From: Weeksella virosa DSM 16922
Lineage (GTDB): Bacteria > Bacteroidota > Bacteroidia > Flavobacteriales > Weeksellaceae
Length of the DNA stretch: 64,000 bases
Assembly (NCBI RefSeq): GCF_000189415.1
Contig: NC_015144.1
Coordinates: 2,094,001-2,158,000, forward strand
Direction: 5' to 3'
The translations under genes and the position numbers were made by a program. Below the pieces are notes generated by a model. The model searched no databases, was not told the origin of the DNA, and saw only the letters and a program-made list of their open reading frames with translations. Below, piece by piece: positions 45,379 through 53,687 of the stretch. Positions within the stretch are counted from its first letter, which is position 1; each line of letters starts with the position of its first letter.

Positions 45379-46302
45379 ATGCAACTACACGTAAATAACG
45401 AGAGTGATCGCTTGAAAACAGTTGTATTAGGTATTGCCAATGATATGGGAAAAGAACCTACTTTACAAGAAGTTTTTGATGCAAAATCGTATGAAAGTGT
45501 TTTGGAAAAAACCTATCCAAAAGAAAAAAATTTGGTAAATGAAATAGCCGAATTCGAAGCTGTATTAAAAAAGCATGATGTAGAAGTTCTTCGTCCGAAG
45601 GATTTAGTAGGAGTTAATCAAGTATTTGCTAGAGATATTGCTTTTGTAATAGAAAATAAATTTTTTGTATCCAATATTATTCCTGATCGTTTACCCGAAT
45701 TAGAAGCAATTGACTTTATCGAAAAAAATATTTCAGCCGATCAATACATCAAAATACCAGAAGATGTATATGTAGAAGGAGGCGATGTTTTACTTTGGAA
45801 CGATTATATCTTTGTTGGCACCTATTTAGGTGATGATTTTAAACAATATAAAACTGCCCGCACAAACATGCAAGCAGTAGAGTTTCTTAGAAATCATTTT
45901 CCTAACAAAAAAGTAGTTGCTTTTGATTTGCACAAAAGTGATGAAGATCCTTACAAAGGAATATTACATTTGGATTGTACCTTTCAGCCAGTAGGGAAAG
46001 ACAAAGCAATAATATACAAAGACGGTTTTAGGAAAGAAGATGAGTATCAATATCTTGTAGAACTATTTGGTGAAGAAAATCTATTCCACGTAACCGAAGA
46101 AGAAATGTACTGGATGACACCCAATGTATTTTCTATTTCACCAACTGTAGTAGTTTCTGAAAAGAATTTCACAAGACTCAATACACATTTACAAGAAAAA
46201 TGGGGAATAGAAGTAGAAGAAATTAATTACCGAGAGGTATCTAAAATGGGAGGATTACTCCGTTGTTCAACATTACCATTATACCGTATAGATGAAAAAT
46301 AA
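45379..46302 (+). CDS. Arginine deiminase / dimethylarginine dimethylaminohydrolase family protein
   Basis: 307 residues. Features of the guanidino-group modifying (pentein) fold: FARDIAFVIENKFFVSN, VEGGDVLLWNDYIFVGT with substrate-binding acids, catalytic His in GILHLDCTFQPV and the nucleophilic Cys in GGLLRCSTLPL near the C-terminus. It probably hydrolyses arginine or a methylated or related guanidine to citrulline. It overlaps the next gene by 11 bases and the CtlX-like protein there would be the natural partner. Confidence 0.85.
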   Translation: MQLHVNNESDRLKTVVLGIANDMGKEPTLQEVFDAKSYESVLEKTYPKEKNLVNEIAEFEAVLKKHDVEVLRPKDLVGVNQVFARDIAFVIENKFFVSNIIPDRLPELEAIDFIEKNISADQYIKIPEDVYVEGGDVLLWNDYIFVGTYLGDDFKQYKTARTNMQAVEFLRNHFPNKKVVAFDLHKSDEDPYKGILHLDCTFQPVGKDKAIIYKDGFRKEDEYQYLVELFGEENLFHVTEEEMYWMTPNVFSISPTVVVSEKNFTRLNTHLQEKWGIEVEEINYREVSKMGGLLRCSTLPLYRIDEK

Positions 46303-47230
46303 ACAATATACCCAAACCATTTTAATGGTTGAGCCAGTTGCGTTTCATTACAATGCGCAAACGGCTGTAAATAATTATTTTCAGCAAAAACCAGAAAATT
46401 CTGCTGATGAAATTCAGGCTCTAGCACTTCAAGAATTTCGACAAATGGTGAGCACTTTACGCGAAAAAGGTGTAAATGTTATTACGATAAAAGACACACC
46501 CGTACCACACACTCCCGATTCGATTTTCCCGAACAATTGGATCAGTTTTCATGAGAATGGAGATTGTGTGCTATATCCAATGTTTGCCGAAAATAGACGA
46601 CAAGAAGTACGAGAAGAAGATATTTTCGAGTTGTTAGAAAGCAAAGGTTTTCTAGTTAATGATATTATAGACTATACCGAAGCCGCTGAGGATAATATAT
46701 TTTTAGAAGGAACTGGAAGTATCATTCTCGATCGCGAAAATAAATTAGCCTATGCAGCGATTTCACCAAGAACAGACGAAGATTTGTTTATAGAATTTTG
46801 TGAAGACCTAGAATATACACCGGTTTACTTCACTGCATATCAGACAGTTGATAATGAGCGTTTACCTATCTATCACACAAATGTAATGATGTGTGTTGCA
46901 GATCGTTACGCAATTATTTGTTTAGACAGTTTAGATGATTCACAAGAGAAAAAACATGTATGTGATATGTTAACAGAATCGGGTAAAGAAATCATTTCTA
47001 TTACCGAAGAACAAATGCATCGATTTGCTGGAAACATGCTCCAGGTTGGTGGTTTGGGACAAGCTTATTTGGTAATGTCGCAATCAGCTTTTGACTCACT
47101 TACACATGAGCAGATAGAAACTATCGAAAAATACAACCCAATAATTTCTGTAAACATCGAAACGATAGAAACTCTAGGAGGTGGAAGTGCACGTTGCATG
47201 ATGGCAGAAGTTTTCTTGCCAAAAAAATAG
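46292..47230 (+). CDS. ctlX: Citrulline utilization hydrolase, CtlX-like (amidinotransferase fold)
   Basis: 312 residues. It is a second pentein-fold protein, different from the gene before it. Family segments are TPDSIFPNNWISFHENGDCVLYPM, EGTGSIILDRENKLAYAAISPRTDEDL, YHTNVMMCVADRYAIICLDSL with the catalytic His, and GGGSARCMMAEVFL with the nucleophilic Cys. CtlX proteins are named for citrulline utilization. Coupled translation with the arginine-deiminase-like gene suggests the two act in sequence. Confidence 0.85.
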   Translation: MKNKQYTQTILMVEPVAFHYNAQTAVNNYFQQKPENSADEIQALALQEFRQMVSTLREKGVNVITIKDTPVPHTPDSIFPNNWISFHENGDCVLYPMFAENRRQEVREEDIFELLESKGFLVNDIIDYTEAAEDNIFLEGTGSIILDRENKLAYAAISPRTDEDLFIEFCEDLEYTPVYFTAYQTVDNERLPIYHTNVMMCVADRYAIICLDSLDDSQEKKHVCDMLTESGKEIISITEEQMHRFAGNMLQVGGLGQAYLVMSQSAFDSLTHEQIETIEKYNPIISVNIETIETLGGGSARCMMAEVFLPKK

Positions 47231-47256
47231 ACAAAAAGTTAATAAACAGAATTTTT

Positions 47257-47293
47257 CATATGGTTGGATATTATTTTTTTATCTAACCATATG
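47257..47293. terminator. 14-bp dyad after ctlX, terminator or regulatory hairpin
   Basis: CATATGGTTGGATA (47257-47270) pairs with TATCTAACCATATG (47280-47293) apart from one G-T, around a 9-base T-rich loop. There is no T run directly after it; the next T run is 11 bases on. It lies 27 bases past the ctlX stop and 19 bases before the next promoter box. Confidence 0.5.
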
Positions 47294-47311
47294 ATATTCA
47301 GACTTTTTTTA

Positions 47312-47319
47312 TATATTTG
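47312..47319 (+). promoter_or_regulatory. TAnnTTTG box (TATATTTG) before a hypothetical gene
   Basis: Ends 3 bases before the ATG at 47323, implying a nearly leaderless message if used. Confidence 0.4.
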
Positions 47320-47322
47320 GGT

Positions 47323-47826
47323 ATGCATGACCTGAATATCATAGAGCTGAATAAAGATTTTAGAGATTTCTCTAAAATAAGTCATGTACATGATTTTACC
47401 CGTCGATTCACATTATACAAAAAAGATAAGCGATACTCATTGCAAATTACCGAATATGATTTTAAAGGTTTTGCTTATCTTTTTTCTTCTTATACAATAG
47501 AAGATCTCTTTCTAGAAACAAAAAAAGGAGATAAACTATTTGTTTACCAACATCGAACATTAAAATTTGCAGAACTGTTTCGGGATCAGGAGTTTGTTCA
47601 GCAGCAAAGTATTCAGAATTTACGAGGCTATTTCATAGAACTCGATTTTTACTTTCATAATGAAGGCAGTAAACTAATTTTGGATTACATAGATCGAAAC
47701 CAATTACAAGATGTTTTTGACCTGCTTTTATTCGAAACTGACTGTCAATTTCGTGGACGTTTGATGACTGAGTTATTAATAAACCTTCGCTTTTCCGAAG
47801 AGTTAGAAGACCCTTCTTTAACGTAA
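47323..47826 (+). CDS. Hypothetical protein, 167 residues
   Basis: Start chosen at the ATG 47323; a TTG two codons upstream falls inside the promoter box. No recognised domain. It is a soluble, mixed alpha/beta sequence (VHDFTRRFTLYKKDKRYSLQITEYDFKGFAYLFSSY, LRGYFIELDFYFHNEGSKLILDYIDRN) with an acidic end. The methyltransferase gene follows 10 bases later, so the two are probably co-expressed. Confidence 0.7.
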   Translation: MHDLNIIELNKDFRDFSKISHVHDFTRRFTLYKKDKRYSLQITEYDFKGFAYLFSSYTIEDLFLETKKGDKLFVYQHRTLKFAELFRDQEFVQQQSIQNLRGYFIELDFYFHNEGSKLILDYIDRNQLQDVFDLLLFETDCQFRGRLMTELLINLRFSEELEDPSLT

Positions 47827-47836
47827 ATTTACATTT

Positions 47837-48460
47837 TTGGATTATTCTTATATTGCACCGTATTATCAATTTTTGAGTAGGTTGGTGTTTGGTAATCATT
47901 TGATTCGTGCACAATACTTTGCACTGACACTTGCAAAAACTACAGATAAAATCTTAATATTAGGAGTAGGCGACGGGAAGTTTCTAGAAAATTTGACTAT
48001 TGAACAAGAATTTCCTCGTATCGTACTGATTGACCAATCTCGAGAAATGCTAGAAATTTGCAAGAAAAGAAAATTACCACAAAACACAGAGATCTATTGT
48101 TTAGACATTCTTCGTGATGATTTACCAAAGGGTTTTGATGTAATTATATTACCGTTTATATTAGACAATTTTAATGATAATGAAGTAGCATTACTCATTC
48201 GGAAATTAGTAGACAATCATAATAACCCAAACATCATTGTAGTTGATTATACCGAAAACCCAAAAACTTGGCAAAAAATTTTGTTGCGAAGTATGTATTT
48301 CTTTTTTAGAATAGTAGCAAAACTAAAGGTGACGAAATTACCCAATATTGATACTATTTTGCGAAAAAAAGGATTGTGCAAAGTGCAACAATCCTTCTTC
48401 TGCCACAATTTTATACATTGCAGCGTGTATCGAAAAAGAAAAGTTACTCGAAAACTGTAA
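47837..48460 (+). CDS. Class I SAM-dependent methyltransferase (UbiE-like)
   Basis: 207 residues from a TTG at 47837; no ATG is available near the start. DYSYIAPYYQFLSRLVFGNHLIRAQ, the SAM site KILILGVGDGKFLENL, RIVLIDQSREMLEICKK and IILPFILDNFNDNE follow the pattern of small quinone/lipid methyltransferases. The C-terminus is hydrophobic and basic (RSMYFFFRIVAKLKVTKL), possibly membrane-associated. The tail overlaps the opposite nitroreductase-like gene by 17 bases. The substrate is unknown. Confidence 0.8.
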   Translation: MDYSYIAPYYQFLSRLVFGNHLIRAQYFALTLAKTTDKILILGVGDGKFLENLTIEQEFPRIVLIDQSREMLEICKKRKLPQNTEIYCLDILRDDLPKGFDVIILPFILDNFNDNEVALLIRKLVDNHNNPNIIVVDYTENPKTWQKILLRSMYFFFRIVAKLKVTKLPNIDTILRKKGLCKVQQSFFCHNFIHCSVYRKRKVTRKL

Positions 48461-49076
48461 TAAATTTCTCTTTCGGTTGACGAACTTTTTTTAATCCTTG
48501 TAGCCAATCACCTTCAGTAGCACGATGTCCCAAAGTGAGAATAGTTTGCGATTTTAACCCTTTTTTATCCAACCCTAAAAACGTATCGAGCGCAGCATTA
48601 TCAAAACCTTCCATAGGTGTAGCATCTACGCGTAATTGGGCAGCAGCAGCAATTGCTACACCAAAAGATAGGTAAGCTTGCTTAGCCGTATGACAAGCCT
48701 GTTGTTCTTTTGTAAGGGCAAAAAGCGATTTTTTTAGGCTGTTTTTATAATCGTTAGAACTGTTCTCTGGTAAGTTTCTCTCACGATCCATATGATCAAA
48801 AATAAAATCTATGCGCTCATCTGTATATTGATCCCACGAAGCAAAAATTAACAGATGAGAACCGTCTACAATTTGGGTTTGATTGTTAGCAATAGGTTGA
48901 ATTTGTTTTTTCAGTTCATCATTAGAGACAACAATAATTTCAAAAGGTTGAATGCCTGATGAAGAAGGAGCTAAATGTGCCGCTTCAATAATTTGTTCAA
49001 CCAAGGATTGTTCCACCTTTTTACCATTCATTTTTTTAGTAGCATAGCGCCACTTTAAGCTATCTATTAGACTCAT
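48444..49076 (-). CDS. NAD(P)H-dependent nitroreductase-family oxidoreductase
   Basis: 210 residues. FMN-binding pattern RYATKKMNGKKVEQSLVEQIIEAAHLAPSSSGIQPFEIIVV at the N-terminus and LGLDKKGLKSQTILTLGHRATEGDWL at the C-terminus match the NfsB-like group (dihydropteridine or nitro/quinone reductases). It reduces nitro compounds or quinones with NAD(P)H in the cytoplasm. Single gene. Confidence 0.9.
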   Translation of the reverse strand: MSLIDSLKWRYATKKMNGKKVEQSLVEQIIEAAHLAPSSSGIQPFEIIVVSNDELKKQIQPIANNQTQIVDGSHLLIFASWDQYTDERIDFIFDHMDRERNLPENSSNDYKNSLKKSLFALTKEQQACHTAKQAYLSFGVAIAAAAQLRVDATPMEGFDNAALDTFLGLDKKGLKSQTILTLGHRATEGDWLQGLKKVRQPKEKFITVFE

Positions 49077-49145
49077 TTTTTAAAACAGTTATTTAGGATA
49101 CAAATGTATAGCATAAAATAAAAATATATTTTGACTTGTGGTAAT

Positions 49146-49514
49146 TTATTTCATTAGATGGTCGAGTAGCATTTCTGCAGTTGCTGGATTCGTTGCCAAT
49201 GGAACATTATGTACATCACAAAGACGTAACAACATATTGACATCAGGTTCGTGCGGATGTTTCCCCATCGGGTCGCGGAAAAAGAAAACCATATTGGTAA
49301 TCCCTTCCGCAACCCGTGCAGCAATTTGTGCATCGCCTCCCAAGGGTCCAGAAAGCATAGGCATAACGTCTAAACCTATTTGTTCTACATACTTTCCTGT
49401 TGTTCCTGTAGCAATAAGACGAATATTATTTGCGGCTAGAATCTTTTGATGTTTCATGATAAAATTAACCATTTCTGCTTTTTTGCCATCATGGGCTATA
49501 AGTGCTATCTCCAT
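49146..49514 (-). CDS. mgsA: Methylglyoxal synthase
   Basis: 122 residues from the ATG at 49514 (MEIALIAHDGKK); a frame extension nine codons upstream is not homologous. ALIAHDGKKAEMVNF, IATGTTGKYVE, the catalytic loop SGPLGGDAQIAARVAEG and FFFRDPMGKHPHEPDV are diagnostic, with Asp and His residues of the phosphate site. It converts dihydroxyacetone phosphate to methylglyoxal, an overflow bypass of glycolysis. Confidence 0.96.
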   Translation of the reverse strand: MEIALIAHDGKKAEMVNFIMKHQKILAANNIRLIATGTTGKYVEQIGLDVMPMLSGPLGGDAQIAARVAEGITNMVFFFRDPMGKHPHEPDVNMLLRLCDVHNVPLATNPATAEMLLDHLMK

Positions 49515-49595
49515 ATATTTTATGTTTTCTTTTATACACAAGATACCTTAAATTTGTAAACAATTATAAGCAAAAATGTAAAGTATAGAATAGAA

Positions 49596-50645
49596 ATGAT
49601 TTTTAATTTACTCACCATAAAAGATAAAAAACAGTTAACCGATGACTCTGTTCAATTATTTTTCGATGTTCCTGCCCATTTACAAGAAGCTTATTCTTAC
49701 CAAGCAGGACAATATTTAACCCTCGAAGTTATGGGCGAACGCCGAGACTATTCGCTTTGCAGTTCTCCAAAAAACCACGAATGGACAATAGCAGTAAAAG
49801 CAACCAAAAACGGAAAAATATCTAATTATTTGGTGAAAGAAACCAAAATAGGAGATCAGCTAAAAGTTTCGACGCCAAATGGTCGTTTTGTAATACCATC
49901 AAAACCCAATGAAAAAAGAACACTTTTAGCATTTGCAGCAGGAAGCGGTATAACACCAATTATGAGTATTCTAGAATATACACTGCAAACCGAAGAATGG
50001 GTAAATTTCTACTTATTCTATGGTAATCGCTCGACAAAATCAGCAATGTTCTGTGAACGACTCAATGAATTGAAACTACAATATCCATCTCAACTCCATG
50101 TTTTCCACTTCTATACCAACGATCCGCAAGAAGATTGGTTGTTTAATGGTCGGATTGATGCAGCAAAGTTTGATTTGATTTTGAATCAGTTAGTTGATAT
50201 AAACGAAGTAGACGAAGCCATGGTTTGTGGGCCAGAAGAAATGATTTTCGAATTGGCGAAATCAATTAAAAATGCAGGAATTATCGAGCGTCACATACAT
50301 TTTGAACTTTTTAATCCTCTGACCAATCCTAAAATGATTTTTGGAGATAATGACTCGAATGTAAACACAGTAGAAGTTACCGTAATCCTTGACAATGAGC
50401 AACATACCGTAACATGGCACAAAGAAAAAAATCTTATCGATACGTTATTGGATGAAGATATAGATGCGCCTTATTCTTGCAAAGGAGGGATTTGCAGTAG
50501 TTGTTTATGTAAAGTAGTAGAAGGCGAAGTAAGTATCGGAGAAAATTTTGTATTGACAGACTCGGACTATAAAGATGGTCTAACATTGGCATGTATCTCT
50601 CGACCAAAATCTACCAAATTAACCATTGATTTTGATGCTGTATAA
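49596..50645 (+). CDS. PaaE-like ferredoxin/flavin reductase with 2Fe-2S domain
   Basis: 349 residues. Domain order: FAD-binding barrel (QAGQYLTLEVMGERRDYSLCSSP), NAD-binding domain (LLAFAAGSGITPIMSILEYTL and AMVCGPEEMIFELA) and a C-terminal plant-type ferredoxin domain with Cys ligands in PYSCKGGICSSCLCKVVEGEV and TLACISRP. It resembles the reductase component (PaaE) of phenylacetyl-CoA epoxidase. No paaABCD genes are near, so its partner is unknown. A terminator shared with trmD follows. Confidence 0.88.
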   Translation: MIFNLLTIKDKKQLTDDSVQLFFDVPAHLQEAYSYQAGQYLTLEVMGERRDYSLCSSPKNHEWTIAVKATKNGKISNYLVKETKIGDQLKVSTPNGRFVIPSKPNEKRTLLAFAAGSGITPIMSILEYTLQTEEWVNFYLFYGNRSTKSAMFCERLNELKLQYPSQLHVFHFYTNDPQEDWLFNGRIDAAKFDLILNQLVDINEVDEAMVCGPEEMIFELAKSIKNAGIIERHIHFELFNPLTNPKMIFGDNDSNVNTVEVTVILDNEQHTVTWHKEKNLIDTLLDEDIDAPYSCKGGICSSCLCKVVEGEVSIGENFVLTDSDYKDGLTLACISRPKSTKLTIDFDAV

Positions 50646-50670
50646 AACATAAATTTTGATATTAAAAGAA

Positions 50671-50704
50671 AAATCTTACCGATAATTATGGTAGGATTTT
50701 TTTT
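50671..50704. terminator. Bidirectional terminator between the reductase gene and trmD
   Basis: AAATCTTACC pairs with GGTAGGATTT with one G-T pair, followed by T on the right and preceded by A on the left. Confidence 0.75.
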
Positions 50705-50705
50705 A

Positions 50706-51383
50706 TTATTCATCCAATAAATCTGGTCTTCGGGCTCTTGTTCTTTCAATGGCCTGCTCATGTAGCCATTTTTCTATTTTCGGGAAATTACCGGACAATA
50801 AAATCTCAGGAACTTTATGCCCTTTGTACTCTGCAGGACGCGTATAAACAGGTGGAGCTAATAGATTGTCCTGAAAAGAGTCGGAGAGAGCAGAAGTTTC
50901 ATCACCCAATACACCTGGAATCAGTCGAATTATACTATCGGCCAAAATAATTGCCCCGAATTCACCTCCACTCAATACATAATCACCTATAGAGATTTCT
51001 TTGGTCACCCACATATCACGAATTCTCTGGTCGATTCCTTTGTAATGACCGCAAATCATCATTAAGTTTTTCTTCAACGAAAAGCTATTCGCTATGGATT
51101 GATTTAGGGTTTTGCCATCGGGCGTAAGGTAAATAATCTCATCGTACGTTCTTTGAGCTACTAATTTTTCTATACATTGATCTAGTGGCTCACACATTAG
51201 CACCATACCCGAACTACCTCCATACGGATAATCGTCCACATGTCTATATTTACCTTTCCCAAATTCTCGTAAATCATGAACATGAATTTCGACCAATCCT
51301 TTATCCTGAGCACGTTTCATGATCGAAGCACTAAAAGGACTTGTTAATAATTCTGGTAAAACGGTGATGATATCTATTCGCAT
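50706..51383 (-). CDS. trmD: tRNA (guanine-N1-)-methyltransferase
   Basis: 225 residues, typical length. [32 protein letters not shown], the catalytic [20 protein letters not shown] and the trefoil-knot SAM site [11 protein letters not shown], then [23 protein letters not shown] are all clear. It methylates G37 of tRNA, preventing frameshifting. It diverges from hemB. Confidence 0.97.
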   Translation of the reverse strand: MRIDIITVLPELLTSPFSASIMKRAQDKGLVEIHVHDLREFGKGKYRHVDDYPYGGSSGMVLMCEPLDQCIEKLVAQRTYDEIIYLTPDGKTLNQSIANSFSLKKNLMMICGHYKGIDQRIRDMWVTKEISIGDYVLSGGEFGAIILADSIIRLIPGVLGDETSALSDSFQDNLLAPPVYTRPAEYKGHKVPEILLSGNFPKIEKWLHEQAIERTRARRPDLLDE

Positions 51384-51466
51384 GATGCAAAATTAAACTT
51401 TTCTTGGCGATATAAAAACCTCTTGTTAAAGCTTTTGAATATATCCAAAAATCCATCAAAATAGCG

Positions 51467-51474
51467 TATATTTG
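51467..51474 (+). promoter_or_regulatory. TAnnTTTG box (TATATTTG) for hemB
   Basis: Exact match 24 bases before the hemB ATG at 51499, in the divergent space with trmD. Confidence 0.5.
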
Positions 51475-51498
51475 GATCATTAAAAAAATAATAACAAC

Positions 51499-52494
51499 AT
51501 GGATATTCCTATTCGTCATAGAAGATTAAGAATCAACGAATCGGTTCGATCGCTAATCCGAGAAAATCATTTAAGCACCAAGGATTTCATCTCACCTATT
51601 TTTATCAATGAAGGCGTAAACAATAAAGAGGCAATCCCTTCTATGCCAGGTATTTATCGTCTATCTTTGGATTTATTGAAAGAAGAGATTAAGCTGATTT
51701 GGCAGTTGGGAATTCGTGCAGTTAATATTTATGTAAAAGTAGATCAATCTCTAAAAGACAATACAGGAAAGGAAGCATGGAATCCCGACGGTTTGATGCA
51801 AAGAGCTATCAAAACGGTAAAAGAAATTGCTCCCGAAATGGTGGTAATGCCTGATGTGGCATTGGACCCTTATTCGATGTTTGGACATGATGGAATTGTA
51901 AAAAACGGAACTGTCTTGAATGATGAAACGGTAGAAGCTTTAGTGAAAATGTCTATTTCGCATGCAGAAAGTGGGGCAGATTTCGTGGCTCCGTCGGACA
52001 TGATGGATGGACGAGTAGCGGCTATACGACAAGGGTTGGATCAAAACGGATTTACCAAAGTTGGGATTATGTCGTATGCGGCAAAATATGCAAGTAATTT
52101 CTACGGACCTTTCCGCGATGCTTTGGATAGCGCTCCAGTAGACAACCAAGAAATACCGAGAGATAAAAAAACCTATCAAATGGACTACCATAATAGTATA
52201 GAAGCTTTGAGAGAGGCAGAAGCAGATGTAATAGAAGGTGCAGATATTTTGATGGTAAAACCAGGAATGGCTTATTTGGATATAGTGCGATTAGTGAAAG
52301 ATCATTTGCAAGTACCTGTCTCTGTTTATCAGGTTTCGGGTGAATATGCAATGATCAAAGCAGCATCAGAAAAAGGATGGCTCGATCATGACCAAGTCAT
52401 GTTAGAATCCTTAACGGCTTTTAAAAGAGCAGGTGCAGATCTCATCTCTACCTATTTTGCAAAAGAAGCAGCGGTATTATTAAATAACGAATGA
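51499..52494 (+). CDS. hemB: Porphobilinogen synthase (delta-aminolevulinic acid dehydratase)
   Basis: 331 residues. RRLRINESVRSLIRENHLSTKDFISPIFI at the start, MPDVALDPYSMFGHDGIV, GADFVAPSDMMDGRV, catalytic Lys in VGIMSYAAKYASNFYGPFR and second Lys in ILMVKPGMAYLD. The metal site looks like the magnesium type (DVALDPYS.. without the Cys triad). It joins two 5-aminolevulinate molecules in heme synthesis. The next gene begins 36 bases downstream. Confidence 0.97.
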   Translation: MDIPIRHRRLRINESVRSLIRENHLSTKDFISPIFINEGVNNKEAIPSMPGIYRLSLDLLKEEIKLIWQLGIRAVNIYVKVDQSLKDNTGKEAWNPDGLMQRAIKTVKEIAPEMVVMPDVALDPYSMFGHDGIVKNGTVLNDETVEALVKMSISHAESGADFVAPSDMMDGRVAAIRQGLDQNGFTKVGIMSYAAKYASNFYGPFRDALDSAPVDNQEIPRDKKTYQMDYHNSIEALREAEADVIEGADILMVKPGMAYLDIVRLVKDHLQVPVSVYQVSGEYAMIKAASEKGWLDHDQVMLESLTAFKRAGADLISTYFAKEAAVLLNNE

Positions 52495-52530
52495 TAGAAT
52501 TTTTTTTTATTCATATTTTAATAGATTAAG

Positions 52531-53319
52531 TTGTTAGCACATACATTATATACACATCCTACGTCGACCGAATGGGTAACGTTTATTCACGGTGCAGGAG
52601 GAAGTTCGACAATTTGGTTTAAGCAAATCAGGGCTTTCAAAAAACATTTCAATGTTTTGTTGCTCGATTTACGTGGTCATGGAAGATCAAAAGCCAATTT
52701 ACGTTCCTTATTCGAAAAGCATTACTCATTCGAGTCGATTGCCAAAGATATTATAGAAGTTTTGGATTATCGAAAAATCCAGAAATCTCATTTTGTTGGC
52801 ATGTCACTAGGGACCATAATTATTAGGCAATTGGCAGAATTGCAACCCAATAGGTTGACTTCTATGGTGATGGGAGGTGCAGTAATGAAAGTAAATTTAC
52901 GTGGAAAAGTACTGATAACTGTAGGAAATCTCTTCAAGAATATCTTACCATATTTGTTCTTGTATAAGATATTAGCCTTTGTCATTATGCCTAAGAACAC
53001 TCATAAAGAATCACGTTCTCTTTTTATCCGAGAAGCTAAAAAACTGTATCAAAAAGAATTCTTGAAATGGTTTAAGTTAACGGCAGATGTTTTTCCTTTA
53101 CTAAGAGTTTTTAGAGAAGTAGAGTGTGGTATTCCGACTTTTTATATTATGGGTGAAGAAGATTATATGTTTTTACCAAGCATTAAAAAAATTGCAAAAA
53201 AACATCAGCGCACGGCCGAAATTTTTATTGTTCCTAATTCTGGACATGTAGTCAATGTCGATCAGCCTGCAGTTTTTAATGAAAAAGTTCTTGATTATCT
53301 TAGTAAAATCACCTCTTAA
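52531..53319 (+). CDS. Alpha/beta hydrolase
   Basis: 262 residues from a TTG; no nearby ATG is better. FIHGAGGSSTIWFKQI (oxyanion hole region), VLLLDLRGHGRS, the nucleophile elbow FVGMSLGTIII and the catalytic His in VPNSGHVVNVDQP make a complete Ser-His fold with the acid near MGEEDYMF. The substrate cannot be told. It probably shares the hemB transcript. Confidence 0.88.
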   Translation: MLAHTLYTHPTSTEWVTFIHGAGGSSTIWFKQIRAFKKHFNVLLLDLRGHGRSKANLRSLFEKHYSFESIAKDIIEVLDYRKIQKSHFVGMSLGTIIIRQLAELQPNRLTSMVMGGAVMKVNLRGKVLITVGNLFKNILPYLFLYKILAFVIMPKNTHKESRSLFIREAKKLYQKEFLKWFKLTADVFPLLRVFREVECGIPTFYIMGEEDYMFLPSIKKIAKKHQRTAEIFIVPNSGHVVNVDQPAVFNEKVLDYLSKITS

Positions 53320-53327
53320 GAATACAT

Positions 53328-53675
53328 TTATTTTATCGGATAATATTGTTCGAAATACGTTTTAGCGTCTTGATCAAAAGTTGGTGTTTTTAATAGATCT
53401 AAAATTTTATCACTCAATAGATTAAATTCTTGTTGAGTAAAGTTATCATGAAAATTTTCATGACAAAAATTGCCTACAGATCCCATAACCATTTGCATTT
53501 CCTCTTCGGTAATCTGTCCTTGCTGTATATGTCGTTGGCGAATAACAAAAGCACTTACCCAAGCTGCAATTTCTAGCACTTTCGATAATGTAATTTGATG
53601 ATCCTGATTGATTGCTTTCCCTAAAAAATGATCCATCTGTTGATAAATCATCTCCTTTACAGTTATATTTTCCAT
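53328..53675 (-). CDS. Hypothetical protein, 115 residues
   Basis: No family recognised. Small, helical and soluble (LSKVLEIAAWVSAFVIRQRHIQQGQITEEEMQMVMGSVGNF...). It ends next to the alpha/beta hydrolase stop, and its start follows the RluA-like gene by 12 bases, so it is probably the last gene of the leftward housekeeping operon. Confidence 0.7.
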   Translation of the reverse strand: MENITVKEMIYQQMDHFLGKAINQDHQITLSKVLEIAAWVSAFVIRQRHIQQGQITEEEMQMVMGSVGNFCHENFHDNFTQQEFNLLSDKILDLLKTPTFDQDAKTYFEQYYPIK

Positions 53676-53687
53676 TGTAGAATAAAA

